A stretch of 64,000 nucleotides of DNA from Streptomyces sp. NBC_00370 (GTDB lineage Bacteria; Actinomycetota; Actinomycetes; Streptomycetales; Streptomycetaceae), in contig NZ_CP107968.1 in NCBI RefSeq assembly GCF_036084755.1, forward strand, positions 1,788,501-1,852,500, in the 5' to 3' direction. Position 1 is the stretch's first letter; every line of letters starts with the position of its first letter. The notes beneath the pieces were generated by a model that was not told the DNA's origin, did no database searches, and saw only the letters and a list, made by a program, of their open reading frames with translations. The position numbers were made by a program, and so were the translations under genes. Positions 1-9,159 of the stretch are shown here, in pieces.

Positions 1-86
1 GGCCGGACGGCCATGTGGCGTGGGTCGGTGACGACCAGCGCGACCTGACGGACACGCTGCCGAGGTGGTTCGGCGCCGCCGCGTAG
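1..86 (+). CDS. FAD-dependent aromatic monooxygenase, C-terminal end only
   Basis: An open frame enters from the left edge and stops at TAG 84-86. Only 27 residues are visible, ending in a PDGHVAWVGDD stretch and a final RWFGAAA. Class A flavin monooxygenases of the PgaE/RdmE type often end with an RPDG-V-W element, and the complete monooxygenase at 16018-17538 in this window has the same kind of tail (RPDGFVAW, then RWLGA). The protein is therefore probably a flavin hydroxylase acting on an aromatic or polyketide substrate. With no FAD-binding region in view the call rests on this short motif alone. Confidence 0.5.
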   Translation, partial: PDGHVAWVGDDQRDLTDTLPRWFGAAA

Positions 87-278
87 GGTCCGCCGTTCGG
101 GTCAGCCTGCGGCGTCCCGCCGCGCGTCGCCGGGAATCCGCCTGTGGGGTCCCGGTGGCCGGCCGGAGAAATTCACCGAAGAATCTCCGCCGGGGGTGTC
201 GATCCGGGTCCCGCCCGTTCGACGCAAGGGTGAGAGGCGGGCACAGGCCCCGTCGTCGTTTCCGACCGAGGAGTCGTC

Positions 279-632
279 ATGCCGCGCTTTCTGACACTGG
301 TACGTATCGAGGAGAAGCACTCCCCCGCCGACATGACCCCCGAGGCCGGGGCGCGGATGGGGGCGCTGTTCGAGGAGATCACCAAGGCCGGCGTCATGCT
401 GGACACCGCGGGGCTCACCCCGTCCGCCGAGGGCACGCGGGTCACCAGGTCCGGCGGTGAGTTCAGCTACACCGACGGGCCGTTCACCGAGACCAAGGAA
501 GTCGTCGGCGGCTACGCCATCCTCCAGGTGAAGGACAAGGCGGAGGCGATGGAGTGGACCAAGCGGTTCCTGGCCTGTCACCCGGACGACTGGACCGTCA
601 CCTCCGAGGTCCGCCAGATCGACGAGGGCTGA
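279..632 (+). CDS. YCII-related DGPF-domain protein
   Basis: A 117-residue protein with the hallmark YTDGPFTETKE segment around residues 64-75 and a GGYAILQV strand, so a YCII/DGPF fold (dimeric alpha-beta barrel). A GAGGAG Shine-Dalgarno lies about 7 bases before the ATG. The next gene, 83 bases downstream on the same strand, is an ECF sigma factor of the ECF42 type. In actinobacteria DGPF proteins are the standard genomic partners of ECF42 and often lie in its regulon, although their biochemical function is unknown. No catalytic role can be assigned from sequence. Confidence 0.85.
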   Translation: MPRFLTLVRIEEKHSPADMTPEAGARMGALFEEITKAGVMLDTAGLTPSAEGTRVTRSGGEFSYTDGPFTETKEVVGGYAILQVKDKAEAMEWTKRFLACHPDDWTVTSEVRQIDEG

Positions 633-715
633 CCGGGCGCGGGTCCCGCGTCCGGCCGCGCACCGCGGGGGCCCGCGGTTGCCCCGTCCCCGCCCTGCTG
701 CTCTGATGGGTTGCC

Positions 716-1957
716 GTGACGGCAGCAAGCGTGGCGGAGACGGTCGAAGCGGTGTTCAGGATCGAGTCCGCGCGGATCATCGCGAGCGTCACCCGGGTGG
801 TACGTGACGTCGGCATCGCCGAGGAGATCGCGCAGGACGCGCTGGTCGCCGCCCTGGAGCAGTGGCCGCGGACCGGGGTGCCGGACCGGCCGGGGGCCTG
901 GCTGACGGCCACGGCCCGGCATCGCGCGATCGATCTCGTCCGCCGCAAGGAGACGTACGCGCGCAAGCTGGCCGAGGTCGGCCGGACGCTGGAGGACGCG
1001 CCGCCCGCCGAGCCCGCCGATGTGGACGACATCGACGACGACCTGTTGCGGCTGATCTTCACCGCCTGCCATCCCGTGCTGTCGACGCAGGCCAGGATCG
1101 CGCTGACGCTGCGGCTGCTCGGCGGGCTCACGACGGAGGAGATCGCCCGCGCCTTCCTCGCCTCCGAGCCGGCGGTCGCGCAGCGCATCGTCCGGGCGAA
1201 GCGGACCCTCGCCAAGGCCGGGGTGCCCTTCGAGGTCCCCGGCGCCACCGAGCGGCCGGGCCGGGTCTCCTCGGTCTGCGAGGTCATCTACCTCGTCTTC
1301 AACGAGGGGTACTCGGCGACGGCCGGCGACGACCTCGTACGCCCCGCGCTGTGCGAGGACGCGCTGCGGCTGGTCCGGGTGCTGGAAGGGCTGATGCCCG
1401 ACGAGCCGGAGGCGCACGGTCTTGCCGCGCTCCTGGAGTTCCAGGCCTCCCGTATCGCGGCCCGTACGAACCAGGACGGCGAGCCGGTCCTCCTCGCCGA
1501 CCAGGACCGCTCCCGGTGGAACCGCGTCCTCATCCGGCGCGGCATCGAGGCGCTGCACCGCGCGGGCGGCGGCCCGTACGCGGTGCAGGCGGCCATCGCC
1601 GCCTGCCACGCGCAGGCGATCCGTTACGAGGACACGGACTGGGACGCGATCGCCGCGCTGTACGGCCGGCTGATGACGCTGACCCCGTCCCCCGTGGTGG
1701 AGCTGAACCGGGCCGTCGCCGTGTCGATGGCCCGGGGCCCCGACGCCGGTCTTGAGCTGGTGGACGCCCTCGCCGAGGGACCCGACCTGAAGGACTACCA
1801 CCTGCTGCCGAGCGTCAGGGGCGATCTGCTGGAGCGGCTGGGCCGGACGGACGAGGCGCGCGCCGAGTTCGAGCGGGCGGCTTCGCTGACCCGTAACGCC
1901 CCCGAGCGGGCACTGCTGCTGGCGCGAGCGGCACGGGCCGACTCGCGCCGTCAGTGA
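716..1957 (+). CDS. ECF42-type RNA polymerase sigma factor with long C-terminal extension
   Basis: A 413-residue protein starting at GTG. Sigma region 2 lies at about residues 12-80 (IAEEIAQDALVAALEQW) and region 4 at about 123-168 (GLTTEEIARAF, then QRIVRAKRTL). They are joined by the DDIDDDLLRLIFTACHP element typical of ECF42 (SigJ-like in older annotation). After residue 170 a roughly 240-residue TPR-like DUF6596 extension replaces a separate anti-sigma factor. Family work suggests this extension regulates activity internally, and no anti-sigma gene is adjacent here. The DGPF gene immediately upstream is the expected partner. The inducing signal is unknown. Confidence 0.9.
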   Translation: MTAASVAETVEAVFRIESARIIASVTRVVRDVGIAEEIAQDALVAALEQWPRTGVPDRPGAWLTATARHRAIDLVRRKETYARKLAEVGRTLEDAPPAEPADVDDIDDDLLRLIFTACHPVLSTQARIALTLRLLGGLTTEEIARAFLASEPAVAQRIVRAKRTLAKAGVPFEVPGATERPGRVSSVCEVIYLVFNEGYSATAGDDLVRPALCEDALRLVRVLEGLMPDEPEAHGLAALLEFQASRIAARTNQDGEPVLLADQDRSRWNRVLIRRGIEALHRAGGGPYAVQAAIAACHAQAIRYEDTDWDAIAALYGRLMTLTPSPVVELNRAVAVSMARGPDAGLELVDALAEGPDLKDYHLLPSVRGDLLERLGRTDEARAEFERAASLTRNAPERALLLARAARADSRRQ

Positions 1958-1971
1958 CCGACTAGGACCGA

Positions 1972-2812
1972 CTACGCGGTGGGCGGCCGGTCCGTCGCCG
2001 TACCGGCCGGGGCGAGGCCGTTGCGGGCGAGGAACGCCAGCGCCTCGTCGGCGAGGTCGCGCCAGCCGCTGTCGGCGCCGAACGCGTGGCTGCGCCCCTC
2101 GAACAGCTTGTACTCGGTGACGCCCTTGTTCTTCTTCCGCTGGATCTTGTACGCGGCCCGCACCGTCGCCGGCGGTACGGTCCTGTCCTCGCCCGCCGCC
2201 AGCATCAGCAGCGGCCCGCGCTCACGGGCGGTGTCGACGGCCGCCTCGCTGCGGGGCGCGAAGTTGGCGAGCCCGGCCTGGAACAGCGAGCGCGACAGAC
2301 GGCATGGCGTACGTCTCGAAGAGGCGGTCGGACTCCTCGCGCGGCAGTGTGTTGGCGAAGCCGCGGTGGAACGAGTCCGCCGTGTGCGCCCAGGTCTTGG
2401 TGCGCAGCCCCGGGCGGCTCAGGATCGGTCCCGCCGTCTGGAGCTGGGCGAGCGGCAGCCCGAGCACACCGCGGAACTGGGCGGGGGCGAGCGCCACACA
2501 GCCGCGGGTCACGCCCGAGGCGAGCAGCCGCTCGGCGATCAGCCCGCCGAACGAGTGCCCGATCACCACGGGCGCGGCCGGCAGCCCGGCGATGATCTGC
2601 GCGTAGTGGTCGGTGACCTCGGCGAGCCCCCGGTTCGCGAGCGGCGCGGGGTTCTTGCGGGTGGCCTCGACGGTCGGCGCGTCGCCGGGCCAGCCCGGCG
2701 CCGTCGCCGCGTACCCGCGCTCGTTGAAGAGACTGAGCCAGGGGTCCCAGCTGCTGGAGTGCAGCCACAGTCCGTGGATGAAAACGACCGGAACGACAGA
2801 TGCATCCGACAC
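1972..2812 (-). pseudogene. alpha/beta hydrolase, frameshifted
   Basis: Reading leftward from ATG 2812, the frame carries an alpha/beta hydrolase N-terminus: oxyanion HG at 13-14 and nucleophile elbow GHSFGG with Ser87. Near 2290-2300 the similarity stops. Moving one base gives SRSLFQAGLANF, then ML-AAGEDRTVP (acid) and GRSHAFG (catalytic His), ending at 1972. The whole locus is 841 bases, one more than 280 codons, so a single extra base splits an otherwise complete hydrolase of about 279 residues. It could be a genuine pseudogene or a sequencing or assembly error. The first frame alone ends at 2222 with an unrelated arginine-rich tail. Substrate unknown. Confidence 0.75.
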
Positions 2813-2948
2813 GGGAGCCTCCTAGGCGCGAAAACCGCGCGGTGCCGACGGAAACGCGGACACGCGGTTGAGTCTAGAAGGAAAAAGCACGCGGCGACGG
2901 GGTTCGCACACCTTTCCACCCCGGGATTCACGGCAGGACACAAGCCCG

Positions 2949-2978
2949 TCGGACCGGCCGGGCCGACCCTCGTAGAAT
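2949..2978 (+). promoter_or_regulatory. candidate leaderless promoter of recQ
   Basis: TAGAAT at 2973-2978 resembles a -10 hexamer and ends 6 bases before the recQ ATG. TCGGAC at 2949-2954 could be a weak -35, 18 bases upstream. There is no convincing Shine-Dalgarno before the ATG, which fits a leaderless transcript as is common in Streptomyces. The -35 match is poor. Confidence 0.35.
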
Positions 2979-2984
2979 CGCCGG

Positions 2985-4916
2985 ATGAGCGCTCCCGACA
3001 CCGGTCCAGAAGCACCCGAGGCACCCGGTCCTTCCCCGGCGCCCGACGAGACGAGCGAGGCACTGCGGGTCCTGCACCGGGTCTTCGGCTACGACTCCTT
3101 CCGGGGCAGCCAGCAGGAGATCATCGACCATGTGGTCGACGGCGGTGACGCGCTCGTGCTCATGCCGACCGGCGGCGGCAAGTCGCTCTGCTACCAGATC
3201 CCCGCGCTGGTCCGTAAGGGCGTCGGTGTGGTCGTCTCGCCGCTCATCGCGCTCATGCAGGACCAGGTCGACGCGCTCAGGGCGCTCGGGGTGCGCGCCG
3301 GCTTCCTGAACTCCAGCCAGGATCTCGACGAACGGCGGCTGGTGGAGGCCGAGTTCCTCGCGGGCGAGCTGGACCTGCTCTATCTGGCCCCTGAGCGGCT
3401 GCGGGTCGACGCGACCGTACGGCTGCTGGAGCGCGGCACGATCTCGCTGTTCGCCATCGACGAGGCGCACTGCGTGGCGCAGTGGGGGCACGACTTCCGG
3501 CCCGACTACCTCGCCCTGTCCGCGCTGCACGAGCGCTGGCCCGACGTGCCGCGTATCGCGCTGACCGCGACGGCGACCGAGGCCACGCACACGGAGATCG
3601 CCTCGCGGCTGAAGCTCCAGGACGCCCGGCACTTCGTCGCCAGCTTCGACCGGCCCAACATCCAGTACCGCGTCGTGCCGAAGGACGACCCGAAGCGCCA
3701 GCTGCTGCAGCTGCTGCGCGCCGAGCACCCCGGCGACGCGGGGATCGTCTACTGCCTGTCCCGCGCCTCGGTGGACAGGACCGCCGAGTTCCTGGTGAAG
3801 AACGGGGTCGACGCGCTGCCGTACCACGCGGGTCTCGACGCCCGTACCCGCGCCACAAACCAGTCGCGCTTCCTGCGCGAGGACGGTCTGGTGATGGTCG
3901 CGACGATCGCCTTCGGGATGGGCATCGACAAGCCGGACGTACGGTTCGTCGCCCACCTCGACCTGCCGAAGTCCGTCGAGGGGTACTACCAGGAGACGGG
4001 CCGTGCCGGGCGTGACGGGCTGCCGTCCACGGCCTGGCTGGCGTACGGCCTCCAGGACGTGGTCCAGCAGCGGAAGATGATCGACACGTCCGAGGGCGAC
4101 GCCGCCCACCGGCGGATGCTGAGCGCCCATGTCGACGCGATGCTCGCGCTGTGCGAGACCGTCGAGTGCCGCAGGCGGCAGCTGCTGGCCTACTTCGGCC
4201 AGCAGAGCGCGGGCGAGACCTGCGGCAACTGCGACACGTGTCTGACCCCGCCGGAGTCGTACGACGGGACGGTGCCGGCGCAGAAGTTGCTGTCGACGGT
4301 GGTGCGGCTGAAGCGGGAGCGCAACCAGAAGTTCGGCGCGGGGCAGATCACCGACATCCTGCTCGGCAAGAAGACGGCGAAGGTCATCCAGTTCGACCAT
4401 GACGCGCTCAGCGTCTTCGGCATCGGCACGGAGCTGCGTGAGGCCGAATGGCGCAGTGTGGCCCGGCAGTTGCTGGCGCAGGGGCTGATCGCCGTCGAGG
4501 GCGAGTACGGGACGCTGGTCCTCACGGACGACAGCGGCGAGGTGCTGGGCGGCCGCCGGCCCGTCGTGCTGCGGCGCGAGCCGGAGAAGGCGGCGAAGGC
4601 GGCCAGGGCGGCGCGGGAGAAGACCCCGAAGCAGCGGGCGGCGCCCGTCGATCTGCCGGCCGAGGCGGTGCCGGTGTTCGAGTCGCTGCGCGCCTGGCGC
4701 GGCGCGACGGCCAAGGAGCAGGGCGTACCGGCGTACGTGATCTTCCACGACGCCACGCTGCGCGAGATCGCGGTGCTGTCGCCCTCGACGCTGGACGAGC
4801 TGGGCACGGTGAACGGGGTCGGGGAGAACAAGCTGGCCAAGTACGGTCAGCAGCTCCTCGACACGCTGGGCGCGCCGGGCGGCGAGCCCGACGGCCCCGA
4901 TCCCGAGGCCGGCTGA
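2985..4916 (+). CDS. recQ: ATP-dependent DNA helicase RecQ
   Basis: A 643-residue superfamily 2 helicase. Motif I is [14 protein letters not shown] (about 60-73), the DEAH box is [19 protein letters not shown], and motif III TATAT follows. Motif VI is [10 protein letters not shown]. The RecQ-C zinc-binding cysteines lie in ETVECRRR and [11 protein letters not shown]-terminal HRDC-like domain runs from about residue 560 (FESLRAWR to the end). Helicase plus RecQ-C plus HRDC is the bacterial RecQ layout, acting 3'-5' on recombination and stalled-fork intermediates. It has its own promoter, divergent from the broken hydrolase and convergent with the next gene. The N-terminal 20 residues are proline/acid rich. 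Confidence 0.95.
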   Translation: MSAPDTGPEAPEAPGPSPAPDETSEALRVLHRVFGYDSFRGSQQEIIDHVVDGGDALVLMPTGGGKSLCYQIPALVRKGVGVVVSPLIALMQDQVDALRALGVRAGFLNSSQDLDERRLVEAEFLAGELDLLYLAPERLRVDATVRLLERGTISLFAIDEAHCVAQWGHDFRPDYLALSALHERWPDVPRIALTATATEATHTEIASRLKLQDARHFVASFDRPNIQYRVVPKDDPKRQLLQLLRAEHPGDAGIVYCLSRASVDRTAEFLVKNGVDALPYHAGLDARTRATNQSRFLREDGLVMVATIAFGMGIDKPDVRFVAHLDLPKSVEGYYQETGRAGRDGLPSTAWLAYGLQDVVQQRKMIDTSEGDAAHRRMLSAHVDAMLALCETVECRRRQLLAYFGQQSAGETCGNCDTCLTPPESYDGTVPAQKLLSTVVRLKRERNQKFGAGQITDILLGKKTAKVIQFDHDALSVFGIGTELREAEWRSVARQLLAQGLIAVEGEYGTLVLTDDSGEVLGGRRPVVLRREPEKAAKAARAAREKTPKQRAAPVDLPAEAVPVFESLRAWRGATAKEQGVPAYVIFHDATLREIAVLSPSTLDELGTVNGVGENKLAKYGQQLLDTLGAPGGEPDGPDPEAG

Positions 4917-4950
4917 GCGCCGGGGCGGGCCGAGCTGCGGGCGCCGCCGG

Positions 4951-5526
4951 TCAGACGCCCGCGTCGAGCCGTACCACCCAGCGCCCCGGGCTGCCGGTCA
5001 GCGTGACGGTCGACAGCGGGCGTACGTCGAAGGACCAGTAGGTGTGGGGCGGCGCCTTGAGGGCGTAGACGAGCGCGGCGCGTACGACGGCGGGTTCGGC
5101 GACCGCGACAATGGCAACGATGTCATCGGCGGGCCGGGTGTCCAGCCAGTTCCCTATCCGCGCGATGAAGGCCAGCAGCGGTTCCCCGCCGTGCGGTGAG
5201 GTGCGCGGGTCGGCCAGCCAGGTCTCGACACCGGCCGGTTCACGGGCGGCGACCTCGGCCAGGGTGAAGCCGCGCCAGCGGCCCATGTCGCAGTCCCGCA
5301 GGGCGGGTTGGGCGAGCGGGGCGTAGCCGAGGGCGTCGCCGGTCGCGCGGCTGCGGAGGGTCGGCGAGCAGTAGCGGAGATCTGCGGCGGCCAGCGGCAC
5401 CAGGGCGTGTGCGACGAGTTGCATCTCGTGCCAGCCGGCCCGGTTCAGCGGGCGGTCGTCGTCGAAGCGCTCGTCGTACAGGTCCGAGTTTCGCGCGGCG
5501 GTGACCAACGTGACCCGAACACTCAT
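4951..5526 (-). CDS. histidine phosphatase superfamily protein
   Basis: A 191-residue protein. The start is placed at ATG 5526 (MSVRVTLVTAARNSDL) because the longer reading adds 31 residues without homology. The fold looks like the phosphoglycerate-mutase/histidine-phosphatase family: LVTAAR at the N-terminus where the RHG signature usually sits, a YCSPTLRSRATG segment, and GFTLAEVAAREP. The usual catalytic RHG is replaced by AAR here, and the second-His region reads AVAEPAVVRAAL. The enzyme may therefore be inactive or divergent. Comparable phosphoglycerate-mutase-like proteins are annotated throughout Streptomyces. Confidence 0.65.
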   Translation of the reverse strand: MSVRVTLVTAARNSDLYDERFDDDRPLNRAGWHEMQLVAHALVPLAAADLRYCSPTLRSRATGDALGYAPLAQPALRDCDMGRWRGFTLAEVAAREPAGVETWLADPRTSPHGGEPLLAFIARIGNWLDTRPADDIVAIVAVAEPAVVRAALVYALKAPPHTYWSFDVRPLSTVTLTGSPGRWVVRLDAGV

Positions 5527-5653
5527 GGCCAGGATCGTCGATCCGAAAGCCACGCTGGTCAAGGGGGGCTCGATGGACAACCATGGAACGCTTCCGGACG
5601 TTTTCCATGACGTCGGCATATCCCCGGAGATGGCTCTGACGGAATCCTGACGG

Positions 5654-7087
5654 TCAGCCGAGCGCCTCGTCGCACGCGGTGCGCAGCCGCCGTACGCCTT
5701 CGGTGATCTCCGCCGTACCGGCCACGCCCGCGAAGCTCACGCGCAGGTGGGGTGCGGGCGGCTCGGCGCTGAAGTAGGGGCGGCCCGGGGCCACGGCGAC
5801 ACCGGCGCGCAGCGCCGCCGAGACGACGGCCTGTTCGTCGCTGCCGTCCGGGAGGCGGAGCCAGAGGTGGTAGCCGCCGGCCGGGACGTGCGGCAGGGCC
5901 AGTTCGGGCACCTCGGTCCTGAGCGCGGCGACCATGGTGTCCCTGCGGAGCTTCAACGCCGTGTGGACGGAGCGCAGATGGCGGCTCCAGGCGGCCGAGC
6001 CGACCAGTTCGATGGTGGCCTCCTGCAAAGGACGCAGCACGAAGAAGGTGTCGACGACATGGATGGCCCGCAGCCGTTCCATCACCGGACCTCGGGCGGC
6101 GAGGACGCCGATGCGCAGGCTGGGGGCTGTGGCCTTGGTCAGCGAACTCACGTGCACGACCACGCCTTCGGGGTCGTCGGCGGCGAGCGGCCGGGGCAAC
6201 GGCCCTGATTCCTGGACGAGTTGGCGTACGAAGTCGTCCTCGACCACGAAGGCCCCGGCGGCCCGCGCGATGCGCAGCACCTCGGGGCGGCGGGCCGCCG
6301 AGAGCACGGCACCCGTGGGGTTCTGGAAGAGCGGCTGGCAGACGAAGAGCCGGGCGCCGGTGGCTTTGAAGGCCGCTTCGAGCAGTTCGGTCCGCACCCC
6401 TTCGGCGTCGACCGGGACCGGTACGGGCCGCAGCCCGGCCGCCCTGGCGATGGCCAGCATGCCCGGGTAGGTGGGGGATTCGACGAGGACGGGCGAGCCG
6501 GGCGGCGCGAGCGCGCGGAAGGCGGTGGTCAGCGCGGACTGGCCACCGGCCGTGACGAGTACGTCGGCCGCGGTGCAGCTCTCGCCGATGCCACGGGCGA
6601 ACCAGGCGCGCAGTTCGGGGACGCCTTCGACGGGCGGCCGTCCCCAGGCGCCGGGCCGCCGCCCCGCCCTGGCGAGCGCCGCCGCCATGGCCTGTTCGGG
6701 CTGGAGGACGGAGTGCAGATAGCCGCTGTTGAACTCGATGACGCCGGGCGCGGGGGCGGCGAGGGTGACGAGCACTCCGGAGGCGTCCACCGACCGGGGC
6801 ACGGCGTCGGTCGCCGCGTCGGCGCTGAGGGCGACCTCCTGCCAGGAGGTGTCGCAGAGCGGCGGGGGCGTGCCCCGGGGGTGGGCGCGGAAGACCCCGG
6901 CGCCCGGACGGCTGACGACGAGACCTTCGGCGACGAGCCCGGCGAGGGCGCGGGAGACCGTCACCGGGGAGACCCGGTAGCGCTCGACCAGGGCCCTGCT
7001 GGACGGCAGTTTTCCACCTGGTGAGTAGCGGTCCAGCTCCTGGCGCAGGGATTTCGTCAACTCGGCCACACTGCTACCCTCATGCAT
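5654..7087 (-). CDS. MocR-type GntR regulator with aminotransferase domain
   Basis: A 477-residue MocR/PdxR-family regulator. The GntR winged helix is at about 5-70 (GKLPSSRALVERYRVSPVTVSRAL). An aminotransferase class I fold from about 110 binds PLP through Lys318 in SSLTKATAPSLRIG. Such proteins sense PLP or amino acids and commonly regulate a divergent transporter or metabolic gene. The ATG at 7087 overlaps the ATG of the divergent EamA gene (7086) by 2 bases. A GTG at 7069 is an alternative start. TATCCT at 7101-7096 lies 8 bases upstream of ATG 7087 and could be a -10 for leaderless transcription. Confidence 0.9.
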   Translation of the reverse strand: MHEGSSVAELTKSLRQELDRYSPGGKLPSSRALVERYRVSPVTVSRALAGLVAEGLVVSRPGAGVFRAHPRGTPPPLCDTSWQEVALSADAATDAVPRSVDASGVLVTLAAPAPGVIEFNSGYLHSVLQPEQAMAAALARAGRRPGAWGRPPVEGVPELRAWFARGIGESCTAADVLVTAGGQSALTTAFRALAPPGSPVLVESPTYPGMLAIARAAGLRPVPVPVDAEGVRTELLEAAFKATGARLFVCQPLFQNPTGAVLSAARRPEVLRIARAAGAFVVEDDFVRQLVQESGPLPRPLAADDPEGVVVHVSSLTKATAPSLRIGVLAARGPVMERLRAIHVVDTFFVLRPLQEATIELVGSAAWSRHLRSVHTALKLRRDTMVAALRTEVPELALPHVPAGGYHLWLRLPDGSDEQAVVSAALRAGVAVAPGRPYFSAEPPAPHLRVSFAGVAGTAEITEGVRRLRTACDEALG

Positions 7088-7126
7088 GACAGCACAGGAT
7101 AGCGCTACTCACCCCGCCTCGATAGC
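7073..7126. promoter_or_regulatory. divergent MocR/EamA promoter region with repeated GATAGC
   Basis: GATAGC occurs at 7098-7103 and 7121-7126 (23 bases apart, about two helical turns), with a related inverted copy GCTACC at 7073-7078. MocR regulators usually bind direct repeats in the divergent intergenic region. Candidate -10 elements are TACCCT (7075-7080, plus) and TATCCT (7101-7096, minus). The two start codons overlap, so these sites lie inside the first codons of the opposite gene. Confidence 0.4.
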
Positions 7127-7997
7127 AGTCGAGGGCGGTGGTGCCCGCGGCGGCACGCTGCTCGCCGCGCTCGGGGTGATCGCCTTCTCGCTCACCTTCC
7201 CCTCCACGGTGTGGGGTCTGGAGAGCTTCGGCCCCTGGTCCCTGGTCACGCTGCGCAGCACACTCGCCGCCCTGGTCGCGGGCGCCTTCCTGCTGGTGCT
7301 GCGGGTGCCGCTCCCGGCGCGGGAGCACCGGGGCGGGCTCGCCGTCGTGGCGGGCGGGGTGGTGATCGGTTTCCCCACCCTGACGACGCTCGCGCTCGGG
7401 TCGGCCACGTCCGCGCACACCGCTGTCGTGGTGGGGCTGCTGCCGCTGACGACCGCCGTGTTCGCCGCGCTGCGCACCGGCCGGCGGCCTTCGCGTACGT
7501 TCTGGGCGGCGGCGCTCGTCGGCGCCGCTGTCGTGGTGGCGTTCGCCGTGCAGCAGAGCGGTGGCCGGCTGTCCGCCGCGGATCTGTACACGTTCGGCGC
7601 GGTGCTGGTCTGCGCGGCCGGTTACACCGAAGGGGGCAGGCTCGCCCGGGAGATGCCGGGTTGGCAGGTGGTCGGCTGGGCCCTGGTCGGCTGTCTGCCG
7701 TTCGCCGTGGTGGGCGCCGTCGTCGCGCTGCCCTTCGAGCCGGTGCGGCTGACGGCGCACGGTGTGACGGGGCTGGTGTGGGTCGCGGTCGGCTCGACGT
7801 TCTGCGGTCTGTACGTCTGGTACCGGGGCATGGCGGCGATCGGTGTCGCCAGGGCCAGTCAGCTGCAACTCGCGCAACCGCTGCTGACGCTGGTCTGGTC
7901 GGTGCTGCTGCTCGGCGAGCACCTGACGGCGGCGGCGCCGGTGGCGGCGGTCGCCGTGCTGGCCTGTATCGCGGTCACCCAGCGCGCCAGGACCTGA
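7086..7997 (+). CDS. EamA/DMT-family transporter
   Basis: A 303-residue membrane protein with two EamA repeats and about ten hydrophobic helices, starting around residue 21 (GTLLAALGVIAFSLTF) and ending with VAAVAVLACIAV. Drug/metabolite transporters of this family export amino acids or small metabolites. It is divergent from, and overlaps the start of, a MocR regulator, the usual partner arrangement, so it is probably controlled by that regulator. An N-terminal 20-residue stretch (TAQDSATHPASIAVEGGGAR) is soluble and not part of the fold. Substrate unknown. Confidence 0.85.
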   Translation: MTAQDSATHPASIAVEGGGARGGTLLAALGVIAFSLTFPSTVWGLESFGPWSLVTLRSTLAALVAGAFLLVLRVPLPAREHRGGLAVVAGGVVIGFPTLTTLALGSATSAHTAVVVGLLPLTTAVFAALRTGRRPSRTFWAAALVGAAVVVAFAVQQSGGRLSAADLYTFGAVLVCAAGYTEGGRLAREMPGWQVVGWALVGCLPFAVVGAVVALPFEPVRLTAHGVTGLVWVAVGSTFCGLYVWYRGMAAIGVARASQLQLAQPLLTLVWSVLLLGEHLTAAAPVAAVAVLACIAVTQRART

Positions 7998-8013
7998 CGG
8001 TACGGCGGAGTGT

Positions 8014-9159
8014 TCAGGCGGTCGCCCCCCACAGGTCCCGGTGGATGGGTTCCGCCCGGCCGGTCAGCGGCAGGCCCGTGCCGCCCCGACGGGCCGCGAC
8101 GATCTCGGCCGCGATGGACAGGGCGGTCTCCTCGGGCGTACGGGCGCCGAGGTCCAGGCCGATGGGCGAGCGCAACCTGTGCAGCTCCGCCTCGCTCAGA
8201 CCCGCCTCACGCAACCGTCGGAGCCGATCCTCGTGGGTACGGCGTGAGCCCATCGCACCGACGAACGCGACCGGCAGCCGCAGCGCCTCCACGAGCAGCG
8301 GCACGTCGAATCTGGTTTCGTGCGTGAGTACGCACACCACCGTGCGTCCGTCGGTCGGGGTACGCCGCAGATAGCGGTGCGGCCAGTCCACGACCACCTC
8401 GTCGGCGTCGGGGAAGCGGGCTTCGGTGGCGAAGACGGCCCGGGCGTCGCACACGGTCACATGATGGCCCAGGAACTTTCCCGCCCGCACCAGCGCCGCG
8501 GCGAAGTCGACCGCGCCGAAGACGATCATGCGGGGCGGCGGCACGCTGGTCTCGACGAGCAGGGTGATCCCGCCCGGACAGTGCGACCCGTCCTCGGAGA
8601 TGGTGACGGTGCCGGTGCGGCCGGCGTCCAGCAGGGCCCGGGTCTCGGCCACGGCCGTACGGTCCAGCTCCGGGTGGCCTCCGAGCCCGCCCTCGTCGGC
8701 GCCGTCGGCATCGGCGCCGTCGGCTCGGACGAGCAGGGCCCGCCCGAGCAGCTCCTCCGGACCGCGCACCACCCGGGCGAGGGCAGCGGGCTCGCCGCCG
8801 GCCGCCGCGGCCAGCGCGGCCCGCAGCACCGCTCGCTCGGGCGAGTGGGAGCGAACCGGGGTGACCATCACGTCGATGATCCCCCCACAGGTCAGCCCGA
8901 CCGCGAAGGCGTCCTCGTCGCTGTAGCCGAACCGTTCGCGCACGGCCCGGTCGTCCTGGAGGGCCCGTTCGCAGAGTTCGTAGACGGCGCCCTCCACGCA
9001 GCCGCCGGACACCGAGCCGATCGCCGTGCCCTCGCTGTCGACGGCGAGGGCGGCGCCGGGGCCGCGCGGCGCGCTTCCGCCGACGGAGACGACGGTGCCG
9101 ACGGCGAACTCCCGGCCCTCCTCCATCCAGCGGTGCAGCTCGTCGGCGATGTCAAGCAT
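8014..9159 (-). CDS. XdhC/CoxI-family molybdenum cofactor chaperone
   Basis: A 381-residue protein, last gene of the molybdenum hydroxylase operon; its start overlaps the end of the Mo-subunit gene by 8 bases. The N-terminal XdhC/CoxI domain contains GGSAPRGPGAALAV and GSVSGGCVEGAV, with the conserved Cys of the GGCVEGAV loop and a second Cys in GLTCGGIIDVMV. A C-terminal Rossmann-like domain starts at RMIVFGAVDFAAAL. Family members (XdhC, PaoD) bind and sulfurate the molybdenum cofactor and insert it into the partner enzyme. A DGADADGADE acidic repeat lies between the domains. Confidence 0.9.
   Translation of the reverse strand: MLDIADELHRWMEEGREFAVGTVVSVGGSAPRGPGAALAVDSEGTAIGSVSGGCVEGAVYELCERALQDDRAVRERFGYSDEDAFAVGLTCGGIIDVMVTPVRSHSPERAVLRAALAAAAGGEPAALARVVRGPEELLGRALLVRADGADADGADEGGLGGHPELDRTAVAETRALLDAGRTGTVTISEDGSHCPGGITLLVETSVPPPRMIVFGAVDFAAALVRAGKFLGHHVTVCDARAVFATEARFPDADEVVVDWPHRYLRRTPTDGRTVVCVLTHETRFDVPLLVEALRLPVAFVGAMGSRRTHEDRLRRLREAGLSEAELHRLRSPIGLDLGARTPEETALSIAAEIVAARRGGTGLPLTGRAEPIHRDLWGATA

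Noticed and set aside
1972..2205. The C-terminal hydrolase piece as a separate small gene.
   Set aside because: It is the in-register continuation of the frameshifted hydrolase and has no start signal of its own.
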